Shown: positions 19,679 to 29,071, counted from the first letter of the stretch. The stretch: 64,000 nt of DNA from Geopsychrobacter electrodiphilus DSM 16401 (GCF_000384395.1 NZ_ARWE01000001.1:3508501-3572500); one strand, 5' to 3'. Made by a program: numbers and translations. Notes: generated from the letters alone by a model not told the origin.

Positions 19679-22261
19679 TTAGAGGCCTGCCATCGGTTCC
19701 TCAACCGGATCATGAATAATGCTGTGAATAAAAACAATCACGCGCCGGACATCATCTGCATGCTGCACAAATGCTGCGATATTGCTGGCCGGCTCATCGC
19801 CTTCCCCTCTGACACCGACTTCACCGTCAAGCACCCGGGTCCAGACGAAGTCGTCCTGAGCGATGTATGGGCAGACATCCTCTGACCGTTCTACAAAGTT
19901 AACCGGAACACCCGCAAAATCGATCACCGGGTCAGACGTCGGATCAGACATCGGGCCATAGTCAGCCATCGGGCAATGTGAAACGTCGGAGAAGTCCGCG
20001 TATCCATTCACAAGATGAGCGATCCCGGTCGGTTGTCCCTGGGAACCGTCGCCATATTTCAGATAGCCCATACCGTGCTCATTCAGCACCTCATCCGCCA
20101 AGGTGATTGCGAGGGTGAAGGTCTCTTTGGTCCCTTCAAGGTTCACCGTCACCGGCACTTCCAGGGTGCCTGATTTCATCAACGCACCATAAATGGCCAG
20201 ATTCTCGAGCGGTGAATCGATGGCGGCATCCACCCGGACTGTATCCAGATAATTTCCCTCAGCGTCATAAACCTCTTTCTCGGTCGTCAGCACAATCCGC
20301 CCGGCCAGATCGCGTTTGATCCCCACCGCGGCATTGATCCGGTTGACCACCTCGTAGAGATGACGATCCATCATGCCCGGATTGTTGAGCGAGGAGCGGA
20401 CACAATTCAGCCGACCCATCTCGACTTCCATGACGTAGTCCTCATAGCCGAGCAGTGGAGTGCACTTGAACTGCCCGTCCTGATATTCCTCGAGCACCAT
20501 TGGCACCGTATCGCTGGGAGTGGTCAGCGGATTGCCGGCTTCATCAAGAACAGGCACGCCGTCTTCATCCAGAACCGGCAACTCGAGTGGTTGCGAGGCG
20601 AGCGGCTGGACACAACCCAGAGTTTCGTCAAGCAAAGGCACACCGTTAGCGTCGCGCTTAAGAACCCAGAGATCCCCATAAAGATCTTTGGCCTCCAGCG
20701 GACCCAGTTGATTGATGCCCATGAGGGTATTGATAAAGACCGTTGCATCTATACTCACCGGAACTTCCTTGCCCGATGCGGCCCCGAGAGCGGCCGCTGC
20801 GGTTTCTAGCATCAGGTGCCGGTCATACTGGCCTTTCATGATTTCGGGCATCATGCCATGGCCCGGATAACGTACCAGGATCTCTCCATCCCATGTCGGG
20901 GCGATCCCGTCATTCGGTGCATCCTGAATGATGCTATGAATAACCACGATCATCTTGCGCGCATCATCGGCATGCTTGGCAAAGCCGCGAATATTTTCAC
21001 CCTGATATAAATCTTCGGCAAAAAACCGCTGCCACACATCCTCGCGTTGATCCGTGTAGGTGCACCCTCCGCCCGAAGGATCAGCTTCGGGGTGAAACTG
21101 CACATAAGCCATGGGGTGTCCGTGGTAGTCATCTTTGGTGGAGTGGGTCACGCCCGACAGGTCGGCGTAGCCATTGATCAAACCGACCCCTCGCTCGCGC
21201 CCCGGAGTGCCATCACGCAAATAGGACAACGCGCCCAGATACAGATCTGGCCGGATCTCCAGCCAGGGCGCCGGCAGGAGCTGCCCCTCTTCACCAATCT
21301 TCTGGATGCCGTAGCCGGCCAGGCGACCTTCAACCATCAGCGCCCGGTAAAGGGCCAGGTTTTCACGGGGCGAGTCGATAGGCGACTGGACAAGTTCGGT
21401 GCCGATGACCTCCCCCTGTTCGTTGATCAGATCCTGCTCGCCGATCAGAACCAGTCTGCCGGACAGGTCAGTCCTGACTGCGATCGAACTGTTGATATTG
21501 TTGATTGCCTCTTCCAAAGCCCGAGCCATGTTGTCCGGATTTTTTACCGAAGAGCGGATCATGTTCAAGCGCCCCATTTCAACCGGTATGGTGAAATCTT
21601 CGTATCCCTCGACTACCGTGCATTTATATTCACCATCCTTGTACTCCTCAAGGAGCATCGGGACCGTGTCACTGAAATAATAGAGTGCCTCGCCCTGTTC
21701 ATCGAACATCTGATTTCCGTCATTATCCAGCTGCGGTAACTCGATCGGTTCCGACGCAATCGGCTGCTCGCATCCGATTGCGTCCAACACTGGCGCACCG
21801 TTGTCATCTCTGAGCGTGACCCACAGATCACCGTAAAGGCAGCCCATCTCTGTCTCCGAGCTGGAAGCTGCAGCCGGAACGACCGTCAGGTCAAGCTGGT
21901 TGATCCCAAAGACCGTGTTAACGAAGACCACCTGCTCAATCCCGATCGGATTCTCTTTACCGGTTGCCGCCGCCAGAAATGACGCCGCAGAGTCAAGAAT
22001 TGCGGGGTCAAGCTGTGCCTCGGGTACCGGGCCGGGGACCGGGTCAGTTACCGGGTCAGTTACCGGGTCAGTTACCGGGTCAGTTACCGGGTCAGTTACC
22101 GGGTCGGTTACCGGGTCGGTTACCGGGTCGGTTACCGGGTCGGTTACCTGCGGTTGATCTAGCGGCAACGCAGTCGTGTTAGTCTCCCCACATCCCTGAA
22201 GGCCGATGACCGACAAGACAATAAAGACCCAGCCAAATCTTCTCCATACTCGCAACAACAT
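19679..22261 (-). CDS. Large duplicated lipoprotein with VTDP repeat linker
   Basis: An 860-residue predicted lipoprotein of unknown function. The start at 22261 is chosen because GGAGG lies just before it and it gives a clean signal peptide with lipobox LQGC (Cys24). Residues 39-74 are nine VTDP repeats, then come two homologous halves of about 380 residues (about 85-475 and 480-860). Both halves carry ATGKE/ASGKE, VNT..GINQL/INT..GINQL, LYGDLWV, SDTVPM.LEEY.DG..KCT, EMGRLN..RSS, SP.ENLA.Y.ALM, a GYAD(L/F)S.V(T/S)H block and HADD.R..(V/I)..IHSII. I recognise no known family. It is probably surface-exposed or periplasmic, standing off the membrane on the repeat stalk. Two LuxR-type regulators flank it. 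Confidence 0.8.
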   Translation of the reverse strand: MLLRVWRRFGWVFIVLSVIGLQGCGETNTTALPLDQPQVTDPVTDPVTDPVTDPVTDPVTDPVTDPVTDPVTDPVPGPVPEAQLDPAILDSAASFLAAATGKENPIGIEQVVFVNTVFGINQLDLTVVPAAASSSETEMGCLYGDLWVTLRDDNGAPVLDAIGCEQPIASEPIELPQLDNDGNQMFDEQGEALYYFSDTVPMLLEEYKDGEYKCTVVEGYEDFTIPVEMGRLNMIRSSVKNPDNMARALEEAINNINSSIAVRTDLSGRLVLIGEQDLINEQGEVIGTELVQSPIDSPRENLALYRALMVEGRLAGYGIQKIGEEGQLLPAPWLEIRPDLYLGALSYLRDGTPGRERGVGLINGYADLSGVTHSTKDDYHGHPMAYVQFHPEADPSGGGCTYTDQREDVWQRFFAEDLYQGENIRGFAKHADDARKMIVVIHSIIQDAPNDGIAPTWDGEILVRYPGHGMMPEIMKGQYDRHLMLETAAAALGAASGKEVPVSIDATVFINTLMGINQLGPLEAKDLYGDLWVLKRDANGVPLLDETLGCVQPLASQPLELPVLDEDGVPVLDEAGNPLTTPSDTVPMVLEEYQDGQFKCTPLLGYEDYVMEVEMGRLNCVRSSLNNPGMMDRHLYEVVNRINAAVGIKRDLAGRIVLTTEKEVYDAEGNYLDTVRVDAAIDSPLENLAIYGALMKSGTLEVPVTVNLEGTKETFTLAITLADEVLNEHGMGYLKYGDGSQGQPTGIAHLVNGYADFSDVSHCPMADYGPMSDPTSDPVIDFAGVPVNFVERSEDVCPYIAQDDFVWTRVLDGEVGVRGEGDEPASNIAAFVQHADDVRRVIVFIHSIIHDPVEEPMAGL
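22041..22148. repeat. 12-bp tandem repeat, nine units, coding for VTDP
   Basis: Nine perfect-period units start at 22041 and every 12 bp after; five read GGGTCAGTTACC and four read GGGTCGGTTACC. Each adds four residues, so copy-number changes never break the frame. The unit sequence change (A to G) splits the array into two blocks, as expected from slippage or unequal exchange. Confidence 0.93.
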
Positions 22262-22523
22262 ACCCTGCCTCCTTTCGTTGATATGCCAACGCCAGAGCAA
22301 CAGAATCGGGACATTCATATTTTTGGAAATCGCACTCTCTGTACCCGATTTGAGTATTGCCACTCAACGCCGCATCAACTTGCGTTTAATACCCAAAACC
22401 CAGACAGCCTTCACCATGGTCAGTCAATTATTGACCCTTTCCGGTACCTTGCAATTAGACGAAAGGATGATTTAACGGACCATTTACGCGATCAAAAAGG
22501 CTCAGAAGAAAGGATGATAAAAA

Positions 22524-23255
22524 TTAGGGAAGGATGCTTTCATAGGGAAAAAGGATGAGGAAGGGGAAGCGGACTAATAGGTTATTTTTCGCCCATAGCA
22601 CGGCCTGTACTCTGCTGGCGACATCGATTTTACGAAAAATATTTTGCAGGTGGGTTTTTACGGTGTGGGTGCTGATGCATAACTGCTCAGCTATGGCCTT
22701 GTTGGAAGCCCCTGTGGACAGGAAATGCAGGATTTCTATTTCGCGCGCAGACATGGAATGCTTAACTGGTTCCGACTGCCCGTTCCCGGCGTAGCTCTCC
22801 AGCAGGCATTCGGAGAGCAGACCTCGTGAAACCCAGAGCTCCCCGGAATTAATCGTACAGATCCCGTTAAGCAGATCTTCGGTAGGGTCATCCTCATACA
22901 AAAGTCCCCGGGCCCCATTTCTTAGAGCTGCTTTTTCAATTTCGAGGCCGTGAACAACATTGAACAGGACCAGCATATCTTGAGAATGGACCTGCCAGGC
23001 CTGGGATTGAAGCAGTTGCATCAAATTCTCTCGGTCCATTGTCCGGGTGTCCACCATGATCATTTTCTGACCAAAAGGAACCCCCTGATTGCTGACAGGG
23101 ACATCTTCAAGTTTATTGACCTCATACCACCGGGCAGCCGTGTGATTCTTGATATAATTGATGATGAGTTCGCGTTCGAAGCGCAAGGAGCCAACGAAAT
23201 AAATATGACGGCCGCGGTATTGGCAATCAGCACATCGACTCGCAAAGTATTTCAT
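22524..23255 (-). CDS. CsgD/VpsT-like LuxR-family regulator
   Basis: A 243-residue regulator resembling CsgD and VpsT, which control biofilm matrix genes. The C-terminal HTH (about 168-226: MSAREIEILHFLSTGASNKAIAEQ, STHTVKTHLQNIFRKI) ends with VQAVLWAKNNL, close to the CsgD ending. The receiver-like domain has D69, and W141-V-S-R144 sits where VpsT carries its c-di-GMP-binding W(F/L/M)(T/S)R motif; Val at position 2 departs from the strict consensus. The start has AAGGGTGAG upstream. It lies 262 bp upstream of the lipoprotein gene on the same strand; the lipoprotein is its likely target. c-di-GMP binding is inference. Confidence 0.85.
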   Translation of the reverse strand: MKYFASRCADCQYRGRHIYFVGSLRFERELIINYIKNHTAARWYEVNKLEDVPVSNQGVPFGQKMIMVDTRTMDRENLMQLLQSQAWQVHSQDMLVLFNVVHGLEIEKAALRNGARGLLYEDDPTEDLLNGICTINSGELWVSRGLLSECLLESYAGNGQSEPVKHSMSAREIEILHFLSTGASNKAIAEQLCISTHTVKTHLQNIFRKIDVASRVQAVLWAKNNLLVRFPFLILFPYESILP

Positions 23256-23465
23256 ATACTCACCCTTGCACGATTAGAGCATGGATAAAGAACCTGACCT
23301 TGGTCTTCAATTTTAAGGCATAAAACCCGTTTGGCAAGGAATTTTCAAAAATAAAACATCAGTTTTTCGACCATTTAGCACACACAAGTCGATCATTCCG
23401 AAAGACAAAACATTTTATAATGTTCCTTATCAAAGAACTGTTTAAAGCGCGCCTGCTGCATTAAA

Positions 23466-23499
23466 CACAAAAGCCCCATCACACACTGGCGATGGGGCT
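23466..23499 (-). terminator. Terminator of the DRDQ-rich protein gene
   Basis: On the minus strand AGCCCCATC pairs with GATGGGGCT (23472-23480 with 23491-23499) followed by TTTTGTG. It lies about 38 bp past the stop of the gene at 23537. Confidence 0.85.
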
Positions 23500-23536
23500 G
23501 GAGGAGCATCACTTTTAATTTGGCCCGACGGAGTTA

Positions 23537-23938
23537 TTAGTTCCCACCTCGGCTGGAGCCACCTGCACCCTGGGATCCACGATGGCCTCTTTCCATCCCT
23601 TGCGGAACCTTATCAGGGAGAGATTTCCCCATAGCTTTGGCGCGTTCCTGCATTCTCTCATGATGACGCATGCGAAACTGCTCTCTCTCCTCCTGAGTTT
23701 TCTGCGCACGCAGCTGCGTCCGATACTCACGTTGTTCCTTGTCACTCATCAGCTGTGCGCCATAGATCCTGTCATTGTCCTGCAGGCGATCCTGATCCCT
23801 CAGCTGGTCCTGATCCGACGTCGGGTCCATCAACTGGGTGCGATCCTGATCGCGGTCACGATCCTGATCGGCAGCGAGAGCAATCCCAATGCCCCAGCAA
23901 TTCATCACAATGAAAAGTGCCAGCATAACTTTGATCAT
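23537..23938 (-). CDS. Small secreted Asp/Arg/Gln-rich protein
   Basis: A 133-residue exported protein of unknown function. The start at 23938, with GGGAGG upstream, gives a signal peptide (MIKVMLALFIVMNCWG..ALA). The mature part begins with DQDRDRDQDR-type low-complexity repeats, followed by YGAQLMSDKEQREYRTQL and a charged helix (EEREQFRMRHHERMQERAKAMG) seen in many small uncharacterised proteobacterial periplasmic proteins. The tail is Gly/Ser/Arg-rich. No catalytic motif is visible. It has its own terminator. Confidence 0.75.
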   Translation of the reverse strand: MIKVMLALFIVMNCWGIGIALAADQDRDRDQDRTQLMDPTSDQDQLRDQDRLQDNDRIYGAQLMSDKEQREYRTQLRAQKTQEEREQFRMRHHERMQERAKAMGKSLPDKVPQGMERGHRGSQGAGGSSRGGN

Positions 23939-24364
23939 GACGTCCTCCCTTTCCTCGGCAACCGGGTTAATAACAAAACATCCCTTGCACACAAATTATA
24001 AACCAGCGATTCGAAGTCTTTCGGCTCTATTTGCGAGACCTTCGTATCAATCCAGAAGTGGCAGCAAAGCGATCCATACGCCCGATTCGCACAAAATCTA
24101 TCATTTAAAAACCTGTGAGTAACGGCCCGGAGATCCTCATGCCTGAGCTACATCTGCTCGATCTTTGCCCCAAAAGAGAGCATTTCGATCACTCCTGGGC
24201 GTAAATTCTATTGTTAATCTTAGGCGCTCGTCTTAATCTCCAAAAATCAACATCCGGTGCGGCATTGCAACCTTAACTGGCCTCATCTGCTGCTCGGCAA
24301 GGGGTTACCTAGCGGGCTTTCTAACGGCGCTGGGGTAGATAAATTTAATGGGAGAGGGAAAACC
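23939..24364. other. Intergenic region between divergent genes (426 bp)
   Basis: This region holds the upstream sequences of the small secreted protein gene (minus) and of the RND efflux operon (plus). No open frame, RNA gene or clear repeat was recognised. Promoters are expected near both ends, but I cannot name a box with confidence. Confidence 0.5.
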
Positions 24365-25552
24365 ATGAAACACCACACACCAACAACCCGTGGAACCAGG
24401 CCTCTATCCTTGATGAAACCTGCCGGGATTACCTGGCTTTTCACCCTTCTTTTTCTGTTGTTGGTCCTGAGCGGCTGTTCGGAGAACAAAGCGGGGCGGT
24501 CAGCCCAAGCCAAATCCGCGCCGAAGCCCCTGCCGGTCAAAATCGCCAGCGTTGTACTTAAGGATATGCCCGTCGAACTGCGTGCCATCGGCAGCGCCGA
24601 AGCCTTCGCCCGGGTCGAGATTCGCTCGCAGGTCAGCGGCCTGCTCGAACAGGTCGGGTTTAAGGAGGGGGATCGGATCAAAAAAGGAGACCTGCTGTTC
24701 CGTATCGATTCACGTCCCTTTGCCAGCCGGCTTGAGCAGGCGAGTGCGGCCCTGTCCAGAGACCGCGCCGAACTTGAAAATGCGCGCAAACAGGTCGCGC
24801 GCTATCTCCCCGCCGCTACGCAGGGCTACGCTTCCGTCGAGCAGTCCGATCAGGCCCAGACCAGCGTGGCGAGCCTGGAGGCCACGCTGCTGGCCGATCA
24901 GGCCGCGCTCAAGAATGCGCGCCTCGAGCTGGATAATTGCACGATCAGCTCGCCCCTCTCCGGCTACAGCGGCGAGCTGCTGGTCGATCCCGGCGCGCTG
25001 ATCAAGGCGACGGATCAGGCTTTGGTGACGATCAATCAGACCTCACCGATCAAGGTCAGTTTCACCCTGCCTGAACAAGCCCTGCCGGAACTCAAGAAGC
25101 ATCTTAAGGCCGGGGATATGGAGGTGTTCGTCGATTCCGCCGGCACCCAGGTGACCGGCAAGCTCAGCTTTGTCGATAATCAGGTGAATCAGGCGACCGG
25201 CACCATCCGCCTCAAGGCCATTGTTAACAATGATCTCCGCCAGCTGTGGCCGGGAGAATTCGTTAACGTCCGCCTGCGCTTGACCACCATCAAGAGCGCA
25301 AGCGTCATTCCGACCCGCGCGATACAGTCCAGTCAGACTGGAGATTTCGTCTACGTGGTCAAGAGCGATCAGACGGTTGAACAGCGTTCCGTCAATGTGG
25401 CATTCAGCGTTGACGATCAGAGCGTGATTGAAAAGGGTCTCGACCCGGGGGAAACGGTGGTCACCGACGGCCAGCTGCGCTTGCGCCCCGGAGCCATGGT
25501 TAAAGCGCTTGAGGACCCCGCGACAACCGCTGCCCCCAAGGCGGCCCAATGA
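24365..25552 (+). CDS. RND efflux periplasmic adaptor (membrane fusion) lipoprotein
   Basis: A 395-residue adaptor linking an RND pump to an outer-membrane channel. The N-terminal signal ends in a lipobox (VLSGC, Cys38). Then come the MFP barrel-sandwich halves (VEIRSQVSGLLEQVGFKEGDRIKKGDLLFRID and CTISSPLSGYSGELLVDPGAL) flanking an alpha-hairpin, and a beta-barrel (GEFVNVRLRL). The ATG at 24365 with GGAGAGGG upstream is chosen over a frame start at 24257. It overlaps the pump gene by 4 bp. No TolC-like gene follows, so the channel is encoded elsewhere. Confidence 0.93.
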   Translation: MKHHTPTTRGTRPLSLMKPAGITWLFTLLFLLLVLSGCSENKAGRSAQAKSAPKPLPVKIASVVLKDMPVELRAIGSAEAFARVEIRSQVSGLLEQVGFKEGDRIKKGDLLFRIDSRPFASRLEQASAALSRDRAELENARKQVARYLPAATQGYASVEQSDQAQTSVASLEATLLADQAALKNARLELDNCTISSPLSGYSGELLVDPGALIKATDQALVTINQTSPIKVSFTLPEQALPELKKHLKAGDMEVFVDSAGTQVTGKLSFVDNQVNQATGTIRLKAIVNNDLRQLWPGEFVNVRLRLTTIKSASVIPTRAIQSSQTGDFVYVVKSDQTVEQRSVNVAFSVDDQSVIEKGLDPGETVVTDGQLRLRPGAMVKALEDPATTAAPKAAQ

Positions 25553-28500
25553 ACATTTCCGCCCTGTTTATCCGCCGCCCGGTCATGACCAGCCTGGTCA
25601 TGTCGGCGATCTTGATCTTCGGCACCTTTGCCTACCAGCTGCTGGCAGTCAACGATCTGCCGAGTATTGATTTTCCGACCATCCAGGTGCGCGCCAGCCT
25701 CCCCGGCGCCAGCCCCGAAACCATGGCCAGCGCCGTGGCGACCCCGCTCGAACGTCAGCTTTCGACCATCGCCGGGATTGATTCCTTAAGCTCCACCAAC
25801 GGTGAAGGCTCGACTATCATCACCATTCAGTTCGCCCTCGATCGGGATATCGACGCGGCCGCTCAGGATGTACAGACCGCCATTTCTCAGGCGGCGCGAC
25901 GTCTGCCGCGTGAAATGTCGAGCCCCCCTTCGATCCGCAAGGTCAACCCGGCCGCTTCGTCAATCCTCTACCTGGCAATGACCTCAAAAACCCTGCCCCT
26001 CTCCGAGGTCAACGAGTTTGCCGATACGGTCATCGCGCCGAGCATCTCCATGGTCAACGGAGTGGCACAGGTCAATGTTTACGGCTCGCAGAAGTATGCC
26101 GTGCGGATCGGCCTCGACCCGCGCAAGCTGGCGAGTCTGAAGATCGGCCTCGACGAGGTCGAGCAGGTGCTCGCCAAATGGAATGTCAACCTGCCCACCG
26201 GCGGGCTGGAGGGGGAGAATCAGTCGTTCACCATCCAGGTCAGCGGTCAGCTTTATAACGCCGCCGCCTTCCGTAAGCTGGTCGTGGCCTATCGTGACGC
26301 GGCACCGGTGCGCCTGTCCGACATCGCCACCGTCAGCGACAGCGTCGAGAACGACAAGGTCGCTGCCTGGTTCAGCACCAAACAACAGACCACCCGCGCG
26401 GTCATTCTGGCGATCCAGCGCCAGCCCGGCACCAACACCATCAAAGTCGTCAACGACATCATCAAGCAGCTGCCGAGCTTCCGCCAGCAGCTCCCCGGTG
26501 CGGTCGAGCTGAATCTCATGTACGACCGCTCCAGCTCGATCCGCGAATCGGTCGCCGAAGTCAAACTTACCCTGTTAATCACCATCGCACTGGTGATCCT
26601 GGTGATCTTTCTCTTTCTGCGCAACCTCTCGGCGACGATCATCCCCGCCCTGGCGCTGCCGCTGTCGATCGTCGGCACCTTCGCCGCCATGCAGCTGCTC
26701 GGCTATTCGGTCAACAACATCACCCTGCTGGCATTAACCCTGTCGGTCGGCTTTGTCGTGGATGACGCCATCGTCATGCTCGAAAACATCGTGCGTCACA
26801 TGGAGCATGGCGAGACGGCGCGCGAAGCGGCCTTCAAGGGTGCGCAGGAGATCGGCTTCACCATCATCTCCATGACCATCTCGCTGGTCGCGGTCTTTAT
26901 TCCGGTGCTCTTCATGGCCGGCATGCTTGGACGGGTGCTGCACGAGTTTGCGGTGACCATCACGGTGGCGATTCTGATCTCGGGTTTTGTCTCGCTGACC
27001 CTGACCCCGATGCTCGGCAGCCGCTTCCTCAAACCACCTTCCAACAAGCAGCATAGTGCTCTGTATAACCTGATGGAGCGCTTCTTCGCTGGCTGGTTGC
27101 GACTCTATGATAAATCACTTCACTGGGTGCTGCGCTTCCGTCGCCTAACCCTGGTGTTGACCCTGGTGCTGACCCTGGTGACGATCTGGCTGTTCAGCCG
27201 GATGCCGACCGGGCTCTTCCCGCCCGACGATGTCGGCGCGCTGCGCGGCATCACCGAAGGCACACAGGGGGTTTCCTTCGAAGAGATGAAACGCAACCAG
27301 GCACAGCTGGCGGCAATTATTATTCAGGACCCCGATGTCGAGGCCTTCATGTCCTCGGTCGGCGCTGCCGGTTCACGGGTCGGCTCCAACAGCGGCTTTA
27401 TGTTCATCAAACTCAAGCCGCGCGCTGAGCGCAAGGCGGACGCCGATCAGATTATCCAGCGCCTGCGCCCCAAACTCACCGGTGTCCCGGGGATCAAAAT
27501 CTTCTTGCAGAATCCGCCGCCGATCCGGCTTGAAACCAAGAGCAGCAAAGCTCAGTACCAGTTCGTGCTGCAGGATCCCGACAGCACAGAGCTCTATGCC
27601 CATGCCGAAAAATTTGAAGAGCAGCTGCGCAACCTGCCCCAGCTGCAGGATGTCACCTCCGACCTCGAGATCAAGAATCCGCAGCTGAACCTGACCATCG
27701 ACCGTGACCGCGCCGCGGCCCTCGGCGTCAGCGCCGAGCAGATCGAGAGCACCCTTTACTCGGCCTACGGCACCCGCCAGGTCTCGACGATCTTCACCCC
27801 GACCAATCAGTATCAGGTCATCATGGAGCTGGCGCCGCAGTACCAGACCGACCCGGCGGCGCTCGAACTGCTCTATGTTCGCTCAGATCGGGGCGCGCTG
27901 GTGCCCCTGAAATCGCTGGTCAGCATCACACGCGGCCTGGGCCCGCTGTCGGTCAATCATCTGGGCCAGATCACTGCGGTGACCATCTCGTTCAACTTGC
28001 GCCCGGATGTTCCGTTAGGGGACGCGGTCAAGCTCATCGAGCAAGCGGCGCTCAGCCTGCCGGCAACCATCACCACCGGTTTTCAGGGCGCCGCCCAGGT
28101 TTATCAGGCCTCGACCAAGGGGCTGGCCCTGCTGCTGATTCTGGCGGTCCTGGTCATCTATCTGGTGCTGGGAATTCTGTATGAGAGTTACATCCATCCG
28201 CTGACGATCCTCTCCGGCCTGCCGTCGGCCGGCTTCGGCGCTCTGATCACCCTAATGATCTTCGGCAAGGATCTCAACCTCTACGCCTTCGTCGGTATTA
28301 TCATGCTGGTCGGGATCGTCAAGAAGAACGCGATCATGATGATCGACTTCGCGCTGGAGGCCCAACGCACCGAAGGGAAGGCCCCGCTGGACGCGATCGT
28401 CCAGGGCTGCCTGGTGCGTTTTCGACCGATCATGATGACCACCATGGCGGCGCTGATGGGCACCCTGCCCATCGCCATCGGCATCGGTGCCGGCGCCGAA

Positions 28501-28686
28501 TCACGCCGCGCCCTGGGCCTCGCCGTAGTCGGCGGGCTGCTGGTGTCGCAGCTCATGACCCTGTATATCACCCCGGTCATCTACTACTACATGGACCGGG
28601 CGCAGGCCTGGGTTAAGATGCGTCTCTTCAGGCAGGGGGAGAATAAACCGGCGAGGATTACGACGTCAGAGCAAAAACAACGATAA
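25549..28686 (+). CDS. RND multidrug efflux permease (HAE1/AcrB family)
   Basis: A 1045-residue inner-membrane proton-driven pump with twelve helices and two large periplasmic loops. Seen: the N-terminal FIRRPVMTSLVM, the helix-4 proton-relay motif GFVVDDAIVMLENI (paired Asp), and the duplicated second half GIVKKNAIMMIDFALE followed by MTTMAALMGTLPIAIGIGAG. The two halves and Asp pair indicate the multidrug (HAE1) rather than metal (CusA) class. It is translationally coupled to the adaptor gene. Substrates cannot be told from sequence. Confidence 0.96.
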   Translation: MNISALFIRRPVMTSLVMSAILIFGTFAYQLLAVNDLPSIDFPTIQVRASLPGASPETMASAVATPLERQLSTIAGIDSLSSTNGEGSTIITIQFALDRDIDAAAQDVQTAISQAARRLPREMSSPPSIRKVNPAASSILYLAMTSKTLPLSEVNEFADTVIAPSISMVNGVAQVNVYGSQKYAVRIGLDPRKLASLKIGLDEVEQVLAKWNVNLPTGGLEGENQSFTIQVSGQLYNAAAFRKLVVAYRDAAPVRLSDIATVSDSVENDKVAAWFSTKQQTTRAVILAIQRQPGTNTIKVVNDIIKQLPSFRQQLPGAVELNLMYDRSSSIRESVAEVKLTLLITIALVILVIFLFLRNLSATIIPALALPLSIVGTFAAMQLLGYSVNNITLLALTLSVGFVVDDAIVMLENIVRHMEHGETAREAAFKGAQEIGFTIISMTISLVAVFIPVLFMAGMLGRVLHEFAVTITVAILISGFVSLTLTPMLGSRFLKPPSNKQHSALYNLMERFFAGWLRLYDKSLHWVLRFRRLTLVLTLVLTLVTIWLFSRMPTGLFPPDDVGALRGITEGTQGVSFEEMKRNQAQLAAIIIQDPDVEAFMSSVGAAGSRVGSNSGFMFIKLKPRAERKADADQIIQRLRPKLTGVPGIKIFLQNPPPIRLETKSSKAQYQFVLQDPDSTELYAHAEKFEEQLRNLPQLQDVTSDLEIKNPQLNLTIDRDRAAALGVSAEQIESTLYSAYGTRQVSTIFTPTNQYQVIMELAPQYQTDPAALELLYVRSDRGALVPLKSLVSITRGLGPLSVNHLGQITAVTISFNLRPDVPLGDAVKLIEQAALSLPATITTGFQGAAQVYQASTKGLALLLILAVLVIYLVLGILYESYIHPLTILSGLPSAGFGALITLMIFGKDLNLYAFVGIIMLVGIVKKNAIMMIDFALEAQRTEGKAPLDAIVQGCLVRFRPIMMTTMAALMGTLPIAIGIGAGAESRRALGLAVVGGLLVSQLMTLYITPVIYYYMDRAQAWVKMRLFRQGENKPARITTSEQKQR

Positions 28687-28720
28687 ATCAGTCGGTTTCC
28701 TACAAGAATGGCGAGAATGC

Positions 28721-28766
28721 GATAAACTGATGCCTGCAGGCAGCGGCTGGCGCAAGCCTGTTCCTG
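28721..28766 (+). promoter_or_regulatory. Conserved promoter-like box plus leader hairpin, copy B
   Basis: GATAAACTG (28721-28729), seven variable bases, then a 30-nt block (28737-28766) matching copy A. The stem CAGGC/GCCTG encloses GCG-loop-CGC. Spacing to the DUF1059 start is 53 nt, almost the same as in copy A. Confidence 0.5.
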
Positions 28767-28819
28767 TTGTGTGCGGCGGTTGTTTTCAATACTGTGACTG
28801 CCGGGGAAGGAGAAGCCTT

Positions 28820-29014
28820 ATGGGACGCAAATATGTGGAATGTCGTCATCTTTCAGGTGACACTCATTGTCCCAAAACTCTTGTCGCTGACAGCGACAAC
28901 GAACTGATGGAGGCCGTGATCAAGCACGCGATCAACGCTCATGGTCTTGCCAACACCTCGAGTTTCCGCAAAGAGGTCAGCACACACTTCAAAGAAGGCA
29001 ATCCACCACTTTGA
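28820..29014 (+). CDS. DUF1059 small protein (copy B)
   Basis: A 64-residue paralogue of the protein at 18672-18866: GRKYVECRHLSGDTHCPKTL, central IKHAINAHGLANT and an identical C-terminal HFKEGNPPL. The ATG at 28820 follows GGGAAGGAGA. Leader hairpin and terminator are shared with copy A, so the whole transcription unit was duplicated, not just the gene. Function unknown; the conserved Cys pair could bind metal or act in redox. Confidence 0.88.
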   Translation: MGRKYVECRHLSGDTHCPKTLVADSDNELMEAVIKHAINAHGLANTSSFRKEVSTHFKEGNPPL

Positions 29015-29042
29015 ATCTGGCTGACATGCAGTGAATATTTCA

Positions 29043-29071
29043 GGGACACCTCTCGCGGAGTGTCCCTTTTT
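29043..29071 (+). terminator. Rho-independent terminator of DUF1059 copy B
   Basis: GGGACAC (29043-29049) pairs with GTGTCCC (29060-29066), followed by five T. Same stem as the terminator at 18889. Confidence 0.88.

Noticed and set aside
22041-22148. CRISPR-like array
   Set aside because: 12-bp tandem units with no spacers, in frame inside a coding gene.
28721-28819. c-di-GMP/cGAMP (GEMM) riboswitch before DUF1059
   Set aside because: The GGCAAACC and GACGCAAAGCC cores are absent; GGCGCAAGCC alone is not enough.
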